From JAWLAT01 sp041395325 (lineage in GTDB: Bacteria; Pseudomonadota; Gammaproteobacteria; Xanthomonadales; SZUA-5), in assembly GCA_041395325.1 (NCBI GenBank), contig JAWLAT010000026.1:6228-70227 (forward strand): DNA of 64,000 nucleotides, read 5' to 3'. A program made the position numbers and the translations under genes. Numbering within the stretch: the stretch's first letter is position 1; every line of letters starts with the position of its first letter. Below are positions 7,544-16,410 of this stretch, piece after piece. The notes below the pieces were generated by a model, which ran no database searches, was not told the origin of the DNA, and saw only the letters and a list, made by a program, of their open reading frames with translations.

Positions 7544-7969
7544 TACCCGAGTCCGTCGAGGCGGCGTCTGATCGCTGAGGTCCTCTGCGACGACTACCGG
7601 ATGGAGGACGTCAACTGTTCCACTAAGCCGACCGGTTTGATCATCGTAGGCGCGCACACGGTAGTGGTTGCGGTCGCCCAGCCCGGCGCAATAGCCGTGC
7701 ACCAGTCGCCCACGCTCATCGACTTCCCGGACGGGCTCGACGTGCGGGGTGGGATCATTGCCCTGCAAGGCAACTCGGGTCAGATGCAGATGACGCAGGT
7801 CGCCGGCGCCCTTGATGCGATAGAACTCCAGCACCAGCGCCGCGTGGCTGGCCGGACAGTGAGACGCACCTGTGTAGAGCTGCTCGCCGTCGAACTGCAG
7901 TTCCAGTGGTGTTTCGGTCAGCAGTGGCGAACCGATCAGCATCAACGCCAGTCCTGCGAGATGAAGCAT
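7532..7969 (-). CDS. Small secreted protein of unknown function
   Basis: A 145-residue protein with a signal peptide (MLHLAGLALMLIGSPLLTE) and a good ribosome site AGGAG six bases before the ATG. The mature part is polar and mostly beta-like, with two Cys at positions suited to a disulfide (ASHCPASH and GYCAGLGD). I do not recognise a family. It follows the large secreted protein on the same strand by 28 bases and probably ends the kinase/sigma/CsgG transcription unit. It overlaps the convergent MAPEG gene by a few bases at the 3' end. Confidence 0.65.
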   Translation of the reverse strand: MLHLAGLALMLIGSPLLTETPLELQFDGEQLYTGASHCPASHAALVLEFYRIKGAGDLRHLHLTRVALQGNDPTPHVEPVREVDERGRLVHGYCAGLGDRNHYRVRAYDDQTGRLSGTVDVLHPVVVAEDLSDQTPPRRTRVSGR

Positions 7970-7997
7970 GTCGTACTCCTGGTCGACTGTGGATTCA

Positions 7998-9779
7998 TCA
8001 GGGTGTGCAGCTGAGGCCAGCCGGCAGTGTCAAACGCGTCAACGCCATGCTGCCTTGCCCGTAGCCGTCCGGCAGATCGAACTCCAGCAGACCGCTGTCG
8101 CAACCGCTGTAGGTGATCGTCAGCGTGCCGAAGGGTGGATTGCTGACCTGGGTGGGATCGAAGTTGGGAATGAAGCGGCCACCTGCGGTCCTGGTCAGCG
8201 GAACAACGGCCACGCCACCCTGATAGACCCCCACGCCGCCGAACCAGGCCTGCTCGCCGCTGGGGGAGAAGGTGAACCACCAGGCCAGGAAACGCTGATC
8301 CGGCAGGACTTCCACGAACAATCCGTGTCCGGCCTGTGCCGGGTCGAACCAGGCCCCGGTGATCGCCGGCTGGATGCCGAAGCTGCTGCCGGGCAGGCGA
8401 TAGATGGCGACGACGTCGCTGTCGTCCGACAGGCTCAGGAACAACGGCAACTCGCCGCGTTCGTTGAAGCGTGGCCCGACCGACCAATTGCGAACCTGCA
8501 AGCCGTCGACCATCGTGTTGCCGTTGAGGAACTCGCGCAGACCGGTTTGGCGGTCGTAGTAGAACCAGCCACGCACGGAACTGGCACTGCCAATTCGATA
8601 GCGCGCCTCGAACAGAACGCGACCGCCGCGACCGATTGTGGCGAACGTGGTGAAGTCCGGCAGATTGGTGAACACCGCCCCCGGGACGAGCGCAGGCTGG
8701 CCTTCGCGAGCGACCTCGACCACCCCGAACTCGTCGAACAGGTAGATGCCGGAGTCGTCACTGGAGCCATTCGGCGTCCCCGTCAGCTCGATGGTTGCCA
8801 CCATTCGATTGTCAGGCGCCACATCCAGCGCGCGGACGTTGAAGATCTGGCCCTGCCCCTGCGGCACTGACTGACCGCGGTGTAGCCGTTCGGTGACGCT
8901 GGGGCCAGTTCCAGTATGCGCAGTGACCACATCGGTGCTGGAATCGAACACATTCAGCACCGGACCCTGCGCCGCGTAGACGTCGTCATTGCGATCGGCG
9001 GCGCTGCGGGCCACGCTGCCCGATCCCACCAGGTACCAGAACTGGGTCGACACGCCGCTTTCCCGCCCGCTGGCGTAGAGCACGCCAGCGCCGTCGCTGA
9101 GCAACTCGCCATTGAGACTGGACAGACTGCCGGACTGATTGCTGATCGCTGACCCGAGGCTCGCCAGCGTGCGGACCTGATTCTGGCGATCCACAGCGAA
9201 CACGGCATTGCGCACACAGCTACTGCCCTGTTGCAGCGCCGGCGCGATGCGCAACTCACCGTTGTCCTCGATGTGGACATCGTTGTGGGACAGTGCGGAA
9301 TTGCAGACCGCCGCGAGTCCCGGACCCAGTGCGGTTTCACCGCGAATCACCTCTTCCACCCGCCCATCCGGATGGGCACGGTAGACGCCACGACTGCCGA
9401 ATTGGGTGACGTTTTCGAGGCGTGCGTAGGCGGTGATGCTGCCGGTGTCGTCGATGCGCCAGCGGTCGAAGATCGAGTAGCGTGCGTTGCCAGCCGGCAC
9501 CGACTGCTCCTCGCACAGCGGCATGGTCAACTGGTTCTGGGCGTTGCCCTGCAAGGTGAACAGGCAATCGTCCAGCGCCTGTTGTTCGGTGCGCGATGCG
9601 AACGCCACGTGACCGGCCTCGCTGATGACCGGTTGCTGCACCATCCACAGGGCCAGCGTGCGGCTGCTGCCCGGCACTGGATCACCATCACGGGCCTTGA
9701 TCTCGAACTGGCCAAAGCCTTGTGCCAATCCGACGGCGGGCAGCAGCCCGAGTGCAGCGAACAGAGTCAGCGGTTTCAT
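7998..9779 (-). CDS. Secreted repeat protein with a recurrent Xanthomonadales C-terminal domain
   Basis: A 593-residue protein with a signal peptide (MKPLTLFAALGLLPAVGLAQ). Residues ~25-470 hold repeated segments of the type ISEAGHVAFAS / RGGRVLFEAR / DNRMVATIEL, suggesting a beta-propeller of the kind in the DUF7453-like choice-of-anchor proteins. The last ~120 residues (ITGAWFDPAQAGHGLFVEVL, LAWWFTFSPSGEQAWF, then GYGQGSMALTRLT and a terminal Cys) are a module I know from many xanthomonad secreted proteins, of unknown function. The ATG overlaps the stop of the PEGA/CsgG-like gene (ATGA), so it is coupled to it. No enzymatic motif is visible. Confidence 0.7.
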   Translation of the reverse strand: MKPLTLFAALGLLPAVGLAQGFGQFEIKARDGDPVPGSSRTLALWMVQQPVISEAGHVAFASRTEQQALDDCLFTLQGNAQNQLTMPLCEEQSVPAGNARYSIFDRWRIDDTGSITAYARLENVTQFGSRGVYRAHPDGRVEEVIRGETALGPGLAAVCNSALSHNDVHIEDNGELRIAPALQQGSSCVRNAVFAVDRQNQVRTLASLGSAISNQSGSLSSLNGELLSDGAGVLYASGRESGVSTQFWYLVGSGSVARSAADRNDDVYAAQGPVLNVFDSSTDVVTAHTGTGPSVTERLHRGQSVPQGQGQIFNVRALDVAPDNRMVATIELTGTPNGSSDDSGIYLFDEFGVVEVAREGQPALVPGAVFTNLPDFTTFATIGRGGRVLFEARYRIGSASSVRGWFYYDRQTGLREFLNGNTMVDGLQVRNWSVGPRFNERGELPLFLSLSDDSDVVAIYRLPGSSFGIQPAITGAWFDPAQAGHGLFVEVLPDQRFLAWWFTFSPSGEQAWFGGVGVYQGGVAVVPLTRTAGGRFIPNFDPTQVSNPPFGTLTITYSGCDSGLLEFDLPDGYGQGSMALTRLTLPAGLSCTP

Positions 9780-10579
9780 GGTTGCAATCGCGCCTTGATG
9801 GACAAACCGGGAGTGACCTCGACCTTTTTCTCCCAGGGTGGGAGGCCGCCGAGGGAGATGCGGATCAGACGAACGCCGGGGCTCAGCGCGAAGTCGCCGT
9901 CGGTGTTGCCGATGAACAGGCCATCGACTTCGATGTCGGCACCGCTGGGCTGACTCTCGATGCGCACGTTGATCCTGGCCGCCGCACTCGCGCCGACCTG
10001 GCCACCGAAGGGTGCGTCGCGCAATCCAGCCACGACGTCGATCGCGGCCTGTTCGGCCAGACGGTCGTAGGGCGTTGTCGTATGGGTCTGTACCGAAGCC
10101 GTCTCGCGGGCGACCCACTGGCTGCGACTGCGGTTGGAATAGACGATCTTGCCGCTGGCCGTTTCAAACACGCGAATGCTGATCGACAGCTTCCAGACCG
10201 TGTTGCGCCCCGACACGCCGTAGGCGGCGTTGTTGAGCGTGGTCTGTTCGCGCTCGACCGAAATCACCCGGCCGGTGAGCAGATGACTGGCCCCCAGCAA
10301 TTGACCGATGCGCGGCGCACTGGCGGCATCGACATAGCCCGAGGCACCAAAGTTGAGCTCGTTGCGGATGCTGGCCAGCTTCTCGCGCTCGATCACCTCG
10401 AAGCGACCGAGGTTGACCAGTTCATCGACCACATAGTCGGCCAGCTGCGCACCGGGCAGGTCACCGGCGTACTGGTGGGCGTCGAAGTCCACCACGGCGA
10501 TGCGTGGCGTGGCCGCCTGCAAGGCCGTGCCCATCCACAGACCCAACAGCAGCATCAGCAACTCAGCGGACCTTGACAT
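9776..10579 (-). CDS. CsgG-like periplasmic protein with C-terminal PEGA domain
   Basis: A 267-residue protein. After a signal peptide ending near ALQAA comes a CsgG/LpoB-type domain: PRIAVVDFDAHQYAGDLPGA, then GRFEVIEREKLASIRNELNF and GASHLLTGRVISVE. The C-terminal ~70 residues form a PEGA domain (VRIESQPSGADIEVDGLFIGNT, then PGVRLIRISLGG), a small beta sandwich common in surface proteins. There is no lipobox, so it is predicted soluble in the periplasm. It overlaps the upstream CsgG-like gene by 17 bases and the downstream secreted-protein gene by 4, so all three are coupled. CsgG relatives form curli pores or activate penicillin-binding proteins; neither role is shown here. Confidence 0.75.
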   Translation of the reverse strand: MSRSAELLMLLLGLWMGTALQAATPRIAVVDFDAHQYAGDLPGAQLADYVVDELVNLGRFEVIEREKLASIRNELNFGASGYVDAASAPRIGQLLGASHLLTGRVISVEREQTTLNNAAYGVSGRNTVWKLSISIRVFETASGKIVYSNRSRSQWVARETASVQTHTTTPYDRLAEQAAIDVVAGLRDAPFGGQVGASAAARINVRIESQPSGADIEVDGLFIGNTDGDFALSPGVRLIRISLGGLPPWEKKVEVTPGLSIKARLQP

Positions 10580-11426
10580 GGACCACCTCCTGCCGATCAA
10601 AGGCGGCAGCCAGTTCGGCCCCGCCCTTTCGGACCTTGGCCACGCTGAGCTGCTCACCCTCGCTGCGCAGCACTTCCAGCTGCGCCAGCTCTTGTTCACG
10701 GGTCAGTACGCGGTCGCCCGCCTGGATTTCACTGCGCTGGAACACCACCAGCGCCGTCTTGCGGCTGACGCCATCGGCGGGTCCGCGGTCGATCAGCACT
10801 TCCAGTGCCTCGCCCTTGCGTCCACGTTTTTCGATCGAGAGGATCTGCGCCTCGATCGGGAAGGCCTGATCGATGAACTGAGCCAGCTCCTTGGTGGTTT
10901 GCTGCAAGGCGGCCTGTCGCGCGGCGCCGGCTGAGGTGGTGTCGTTGAACATGTTCTTGAAGGTGTCGCCAAGGCCGCCCTTGGAGCTGGCGAATTGGCG
11001 GCTGTAGGCCAGCTGGCCGGTGGACACGTCGACGATGCGCAGGCGGTAGGCGATCAGCCCGCGGTAGGAGACGCCCCCACCATCGAGCGCGCTGGTGCTC
11101 ATCGAGGATTGGTTGACGTCGCCGATCACGATCCAGCGGGCGCCCGATTCGGCGATCCGGATCTGCTCGGCCGGTTCCATCGCCTGCTGCAGGAAGCGTT
11201 CGACCTGCAGCGCGTCGAACTCGCTACGTTCGAGAATCTCAAAGCGGCGCTCGTCGACCAGCGCCTGGGTGACAAAGCCCTCGACCTGACTACGCACGTC
11301 ATCGTCGATGCCGGCCGCGGCCTGGAAGCGCAGAATGCCGATCTTTTCGCGCTCGGCCGCTGCTGCCGTGTCAGCGCTCAGCCAGCCGATCAACAGGAGC
11401 AGCATCGACAGCAGCGATCGCGACAT
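10563..11426 (-). CDS. CsgG-like secreted protein
   Basis: A 287-residue protein with a signal peptide (MSRSLLSMLLLLIGWLSADTAAA) and a CsgG-family fold: KIGILRFQAAAGIDDDVRSQ, then DERRFEILERSEFDALQVER and ESGARWIVIGDVNQSS. The C-terminal ~80 residues (IEKRGRKGEALEVLIDRGPADGV and following) resemble the small beta domain that ends many CsgG-like and FlgT-like proteins. No lipobox Cys is present. It is the first of three coupled envelope genes downstream of the ECF sigma factor, 130 bases after it, so the sigma factor or the kinase may control it. Confidence 0.7.
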   Translation of the reverse strand: MSRSLLSMLLLLIGWLSADTAAAAEREKIGILRFQAAAGIDDDVRSQVEGFVTQALVDERRFEILERSEFDALQVERFLQQAMEPAEQIRIAESGARWIVIGDVNQSSMSTSALDGGGVSYRGLIAYRLRIVDVSTGQLAYSRQFASSKGGLGDTFKNMFNDTTSAGAARQAALQQTTKELAQFIDQAFPIEAQILSIEKRGRKGEALEVLIDRGPADGVSRKTALVVFQRSEIQAGDRVLTREQELAQLEVLRSEGEQLSVAKVRKGGAELAAAFDRQEVVHVKVR

Positions 11427-11556
11427 CAGCGCCAGCCCGAAGTGAGGACGCGGTCACGTTATCGACGGGCCACGGAGCCGGTAAACCGCAATCGGACGAG
11501 ATCGGAATTCGGCTCAGGGCAAGCCGAACGCGAGCCAGATGGGGTGATTCGGCGGG

Positions 11557-12147
11557 CTATTCCACGGCGCGTCCAGGCTCGGAGCCCAGACGCTGGCGCA
11601 GCCGAGCCGTCGCATAGGCCAGGTCGCGCTTGGCCGTGGCCAGCGACACCTCCAGCACGGTTGCGGTCTCGGTCAGGCTGAGTCCCAGCAACTCACGCAG
11701 CAGCAAGGCTTGGGCTGGACGTTCGTGTTCGGCACTGAGCCATTGCAGCGCCTGTTGCAGCGCGATGGACTGGGAGTTCGGCGAGGGTTGAGCTTCAACT
11801 GGCCGCTGACGCTGGAACACCCGTTGTTCGGCCAGCGCCTTGCGGAATCGATCGATCAGCACGTAGTGCATCTGCCGAATGGCCGCGCCGAAAAAGGCGT
11901 GCCGATTCTCGAAGGCCGATTGCCGCCGCGGTGTCAGTCGAATCCAGACCTCTGCGATCAAGGCACGCGTATCCAGATCACCGGCGCCGGCCGGATTGCC
12001 ACGCAGCGCGTCACGCGCGGCCCGCTCAAACAGCGGATAGACCCCTTCGGCCAGTCGTCCGGCCGCCTCGGCATCACCCTCAGCCCAACGCTGCAGCCAG
12101 TCGCTGACCGGGTCGTCGGCCAATCGCTTGAAGGTCAGATAGGCCAT
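11557..12147 (-). CDS. ECF sigma factor, kinase-linked (TIGR02999-like)
   Basis: A 196-residue sigma-70-family protein. Region 2 runs through DTRALIAEVWIRLTPRRQSAFENRHAFFGAAIRQMHYVLIDRFRK (in parts). Region 4 holds ELLGLSLTETATVLEVSLATAKRDLAYATARLRQRL, with the helix-turn-helix. The sequence style matches the TIGR02999/ECF43 group, which is encoded beside Ser/Thr kinases rather than anti-sigma factors. The best-known example is Xanthomonas EcfK with PknS, which switches on type VI secretion. The gene begins just after the kinase gene and has its own GGAG ribosome site. Phosphorylation of the sigma factor by that kinase is the likely control, by analogy. Confidence 0.85.
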   Translation of the reverse strand: MAYLTFKRLADDPVSDWLQRWAEGDAEAAGRLAEGVYPLFERAARDALRGNPAGAGDLDTRALIAEVWIRLTPRRQSAFENRHAFFGAAIRQMHYVLIDRFRKALAEQRVFQRQRPVEAQPSPNSQSIALQQALQWLSAEHERPAQALLLRELLGLSLTETATVLEVSLATAKRDLAYATARLRQRLGSEPGRAVE

Positions 12148-12184
12148 CGGCTACTCCGTAGCGTCGTCAGTGGTTAGGTCCCAA

Positions 12185-14793
12185 TCAAGGTCCCGGCAAG
12201 CCTGCATTGGCGAGAGCCTGAAATCGCGCCAGCATCGCCGGGTCGTTCCAGGCTTGTGCCAGGGCCAGTCCGTGCTCGATGTAGCTGCGTGCGTGTAGCC
12301 GGGAGATTTGTGTGAGATCCATCTGAGCAAACTGGCGGTCGGAGAGCGCAAATGCCGCCCGCGACTGTTCCATCTGGCCGTCTCGGGCCAAAGCCAGCGA
12401 CAGATATAGTCGGATGTTGGCCAGATCCATCGACTGCGCATCAAAGACCTGTGCGCCTTGTTCAACCGCCCGACCGAGATGCAGCACGGCCTGCTCATGC
12501 TGACCCAGCTCGCTCTCCACGCGACCCAGATTGGCCAGCGAATTGCTGAGTTGATGGCGGATTCGGCTACCGTCGCTTCCAGATCGATGAGCGATTGCCG
12601 ACACGTGTCAGGGCCTGCTCGAACTCGTTGCTGCGCAAACTCGGCGCCACAGAAGCTGTAGCGGGTAGTGCCGGCTGCTGCACGCTTGGCTGGCAACTCG
12701 GTGGTGATGTCCAGCGACGCCTGATAGTCGCCGTGCGCGGCCTCCAGATCTCCACGTTGCAGTGCCAGGTTACCCTGCGTGTGGAGTACCTCAGCCACTT
12801 TCGGATGGTGTACTCCCAGCTGTTGCCGATAGATCGCCAACGCGGTGTCGATGCGTCCCTGTGCCGATGCGTTGTCGCCCAGCGCCTTGTCGATCTCGAC
12901 GCCAATCATGGCCACGTCAGCATGACTGCTGTGCATCGGCGCCAGGCGTTCGCGATAGATGTCCACGGCTTCCTGAAGCGCTACGCGCGCCTCCCTGGAA
13001 CGACCCATCCAGTGCAGGATCAATGCACGGTTCTGCGCATTGCGGGCAGACACGTTGGGGCGGATCTGGACGACCGGGGCAAGCAGTTGCCGCTGCAGTT
13101 CCAGCGCCTGCAGGGCCTCGACCAGACGTCCCTGGTCGCCGACATAGGTCACCATCTCACCGGCCAGCGCAATGTGCTCCTCTTCGCTGATGTCGGTGGC
13201 GCTGGCCAGGGTCTGACGGGTGATGGCCTCGGCCTCGACCGGTTTGCCACTGGTGCGCAACAGGCGTGCGCGCGTCTGGTTCACGCGCCAGTCGTCGCGA
13301 GTCTGCGCTGGCCAGGTTGGGTCGTCCAGTTGAGCCCAGGCCTCGTCGAGTCTGGACAGCTCGCGCAGCGCGTCGACCTTCTGGATGCGCAGCCGGGTTT
13401 CGGTGGGTGCACTCATCGGGTGCTGCAGCGCTTCATCGACACGCTCGATCACGCGCTGGTAGCGCTCCTGTCCGTGATCAACCTTGGCCAGATTGAGGAC
13501 GATCTGTCCGGCCGTATCGGGATCCGAGCGCCACAGCGGCGCCAGATCGCGACCGGTCGCGTCGGCGAATTCCCGCACGGTCACATCGACCTTGTTGGCG
13601 CCTTCGCTGGAGGCCGCAGCGAGGGCGTCGAGCACAAAGCCCAGCGTGCGGTCGGCCGTGGTGCGCGAGCGTTCGGACTCGTTCAGCGCCTCCTGCAGGC
13701 TGTTGCGCTGATCCAGCACCGCCAGCAACCCAACGACCGTGCCGATGACCAGCACGGCCAGCAGACCCAGCGGCAGCCAATATCGCCGCAGGCCCCGCTG
13801 CAGCCGATGCGCGGCTTCATGTTCGCGTGCCTGCAGGACCTCGACGCTGCCAATGCGGGCCAGATCACGGGCCAGCGCATTCATGCTCTCGTAGCGCTGG
13901 CTCGGTTCGGCGCCACAGGCACGTGACAGCAGTGCCTGCCAATCGGCTCGGGCGCCAGCGCGCAGTGCCACCCGTTCGACGATGCAGCGGAGCAATTGCC
14001 CCAGCGAGTAGATCTCCGCTGCGATCGTGAAGAGACCGTCGTTGATGACCTCCGGTGCGGCAAACTCGGGCGTGAGGCCCATTGCGAAAGCCTGACCCTG
14101 CTCCTGCAGCAGCGTGACGCCGATGCCAAAATCCAGCAGACGCGCATCACCGTTGTTGTCGATGATGACGTTGGCCGGCTTCAGATCACCGTGACAGGTC
14201 TGTCGGGCGTGGGCATAGCTCAAGGCGGCCGACAACTGGCTCGCCCAGCGCTGCAATTCGGCTTCACTGACGGGGCCGGCCAGCAATCGAGCCTGCAGAC
14301 TCTGACCCGGCACAAACTCGGTGATCAGATACAGCGTCCCGTCAGCGGTACGCCCGACATCGATGAAGCGGGCGATGTGGGGATGACTCAGACCGGACAG
14401 CAACCTCGCCTCGTGGCGCACCAGATCGAGCAGGTCGGTCCTTCGTGCCGTCAGCTTGATGGCCACTTGCACGTCGATCGTGTCATCGTCCCGCCGGGCC
14501 AGATAGACCACACCCATGCCGCCGCGACCAATCTCGCGCTCGACACGATAGGGGCCAATACGCTCTCCCGCGGAGAGCTCGGTCGGCATGGCGATCCAGC
14601 CGAGCAGACCATCGCGCAGCAGACTGCCCAGCTGCAGCTCCATCGAATGTTCGTGGCTCTCCAGCAGCGCGCGCATTTCCGCGGCCAGTGCGGGTTGGGT
14701 CGCGGAGAGTTGAGTCAGCCGCGCTGCCCGCACCGGGCCTGGAAGCTCGATCAACTCACCGAACAGCTGCAATCGTGCCGTGTCTGCCCGCAT
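12185..14793 (-). pseudogene. Transmembrane Ser/Thr kinase with TPR sensor domain, frameshifted near its 3' end
   Basis: Kinase domain at residues ~80-320: glycine loop IGRGGMGVVY (88-97), VAIK Lys 113, catalytic loop CHGDLKPAN with Asp 203 (Gly replaces the usual Arg of HRD), DFG 221-223. One membrane helix follows (WLPLGLLAVLVIGTVVGLLA, ~339-358), then a TPR-rich extracytoplasmic part. Between about 12560 and 12655 the reading frame breaks: TPR-like residues move from the main frame (DLEAAHGDYQASLDITTELP) through a second frame (LRSNEFEQALT) to a third (HQLSNSLANLGRVESELGQHEQAVLHL) that ends at 12185. The main frame instead reads on as Trp/Arg-rich nonsense to 12151. Either a real mutation or local sequence error is possible. 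The kinase itself is intact, and the gene precedes the ECF sigma factor it should regulate. Confidence 0.7.
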
Positions 14794-14912
14794 GCCCGAT
14801 CCCTGGCTGGACGAGCGTTGCGCCCGTTCATGCTGAAGAGCATAGCGACTGCCGGCGCGAGTGTGTGCGACGGCAAATGCGCGGAATGCCAGCTTCCTCG
14901 ACGGGGCGATGC

Positions 14913-14942
14913 TTGCAATGTGATCCCGATTGCCTGTATAAA
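14913..14942 (+). promoter_or_regulatory. Sigma-70-type promoter of rpmB-rpmG
   Basis: A -35 element TTGCAA and a -10 element TATAAA are separated by 18 bases. The expected transcription start is about 50 bases before the rpmB ATG. Both boxes are good matches in an otherwise GC-rich gap. Confidence 0.6.
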
Positions 14943-14998
14943 GCGCGGCTCAGTTGCGGCGTAGTCGCCGCGATCGCTCACGAATCACGAGGTGCGCC

Positions 14999-15232
14999 AT
15001 GGCACGAGTGTGTCAGATCACGGGCAAGCGCCCGCGCGTTGGGAACAACGTTTCCCATGCCAACAACAAGACCCGTCGTCGGTATCTGCCGAACCTGCAG
15101 TGGCATCGCTTCTGGGTGGCCAGCGAGAATCGCTTCGTCCGCCTGCGCGTGTCCACCGCCGCCCTGCGCACCATCGACAAGAACGGCATTGACGCCGTGT
15201 TGGCCGATCTGCGTGCCAACGGCCAGGCCTGA
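14999..15232 (+). CDS. rpmB: 50S ribosomal protein L28
   Basis: A 77-residue protein with the L28 hallmarks: MARVCQITGKRPRVGNNVSH, the Cys near the N-terminus, SHANNKTRRRYLPNLQ, and a C-terminal VSTAALRTIDKNGID. L28 is a late-assembling component of the large subunit. Length and start are canonical; upstream in-frame ATGs do not match the family. It is followed after 11 bases by rpmG, the near-universal bacterial order, and the pair has a recognisable promoter and terminator. Confidence 0.97.
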   Translation: MARVCQITGKRPRVGNNVSHANNKTRRRYLPNLQWHRFWVASENRFVRLRVSTAALRTIDKNGIDAVLADLRANGQA

Positions 15233-15243
15233 GGAGCAATCTC

Positions 15244-15399
15244 ATGCGTGACAAGATTCGTCTGACGTCGACGGCCGGCACCGGTCATTTCTACACGACC
15301 GACAAGAACAAGAAGAACACGCCGAACAAGCTGGAGTTCAAGAAGTACGATCCGGTCGTGCGCAAGCACGTCATCTACAAGGAAGCCAAGATCAAGTAA
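15244..15399 (+). CDS. rpmG: 50S ribosomal protein L33
   Basis: A 51-residue protein, MRDKIRLTSTAGTGHFYTTD, then KNKKNTPNKLEFKKYDPVVR and HVIYKEAKIK. It lacks the CxxC pairs, so it is the zinc-free (C-minus) L33 form. A strong GAGGAG ribosome site sits just before the ATG. It shares its transcript with rpmB and ends 57 bases before a strong terminator. Confidence 0.97.
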   Translation: MRDKIRLTSTAGTGHFYTTDKNKKNTPNKLEFKKYDPVVRKHVIYKEAKIK

Positions 15400-15456
15400 G
15401 TCCCGCCGCGGACAGTCCTGACGGGGCTGTACGCAGGCTGCGCGACTGCTGATCCG

Positions 15457-15485
15457 GACCCGCCACTCGTGGCGGGTCTTTTTTT
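15457..15485 (+). terminator. Rho-independent terminator of rpmB-rpmG
   Basis: Perfect 9-bp stem GACCCGCCA/TGGCGGGTC with a CTCG loop, followed by seven T residues. It is the clearest intrinsic terminator in the window. Confidence 0.92.
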
Positions 15486-15588
15486 GTCCGAACGTCGGTC
15501 CGGCTCGTCTCGTTCTGGCGGCCTAAGCCGGCGTTCCACGCTACACTTTGGCCGATCGAGTGCCTCCGACCCGGATCCGCCCCGCCTC

Positions 15589-16410
15589 ATGTCGAACACC
15601 GACCAGAATTTCGAGCAGTTCAGCGCCGGCCAGTACGTCTTCCGCGAAGGCGATGCGGGTTCGGACATGTACATCATTGAGACCGGCACCATCGCCATCC
15701 TGCGCCAGGCTCGCGGTGATGCACCATTGGCCGAGCTCGGCCCCGGCGATTTCTTCGGTGAGATGGCGATCCTGGAGGATCAGCCGCGTTTCGCCGCGGC
15801 ACGCGCCGAAACCGATGTGCGGCTGCTGCGAATCGAACGTGCTCAGTTTGCCGATCTGCTGAAGCAGAATGTCGAGGTCACCGTTCGCATCATGCGCAAG
15901 CTCGCAGCGCGCCTGCGCCGAGCCGAGCAGCAGACCCAGGCCACGCGAATGGAGCTGGACGAGGCCCGTTCACGACTGGCCGCAGCCAAGGCCAGCCTGC
16001 CGCAACGACCCAGCCAGCAGGCGGCGACGGTCGTCGCCGGTCCGGATGGATCGATCGACAGTCGGACCACCGCCATCAAGCTGGTGCACGAGCAGGGTTG
16101 CGAATTCATCCTCGATCAGGGCAGCGCCGAACTGCTGGTTGGGCGGCCCGATCCGGTGATCGGCCTCGTCCCCGAGATCAACCTTGGTCCGTTGGACACC
16201 AAGCGGACCTTGTCCAGACGGCATGCCAAGCTGCTGCGCAGCGACAGCGGCTGGCTGCTGAGGGAGGAAGTGGGCACCGTCAACGGCACTTTCCTCAACG
16301 GCAAGCGCATCCGCACCGGTGACGATTTCCAGCTGCGTCCCGGTGACCAGTTGCGTTTCGGTGCGATCGTGCTGGACGTGCGCGTCCATGAGGAGGAGAA
16401 GGAGTCATGA
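15589..16410 (+). CDS. Cyclic-nucleotide-binding and FHA domain protein
   Basis: A 273-residue cytoplasmic protein with two signalling domains. Residues ~5-120 are a cNMP-binding domain: YVFREGDAGSDMYIIETG, then GPGDFFGEMAILEDQPRFAA with the FGE and Arg positions of the phosphate-binding cassette. A short coiled coil follows (~120-150). Residues ~190-270 are an FHA phosphothreonine-binding domain (LSRRHAKLL, then VGTVNGTFLNGKRI). It overlaps the next FHA gene by ATGA. Together with the STAS and PP2C-FHA genes beside it, it forms a phosphorylation-reading module. The ATG was chosen because the cNMP domain begins right after it; a GCTACACT -10-like box lies 42 bases upstream. Confidence 0.85.
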   Translation: MSNTDQNFEQFSAGQYVFREGDAGSDMYIIETGTIAILRQARGDAPLAELGPGDFFGEMAILEDQPRFAAARAETDVRLLRIERAQFADLLKQNVEVTVRIMRKLAARLRRAEQQTQATRMELDEARSRLAAAKASLPQRPSQQAATVVAGPDGSIDSRTTAIKLVHEQGCEFILDQGSAELLVGRPDPVIGLVPEINLGPLDTKRTLSRRHAKLLRSDSGWLLREEVGTVNGTFLNGKRIRTGDDFQLRPGDQLRFGAIVLDVRVHEEEKES

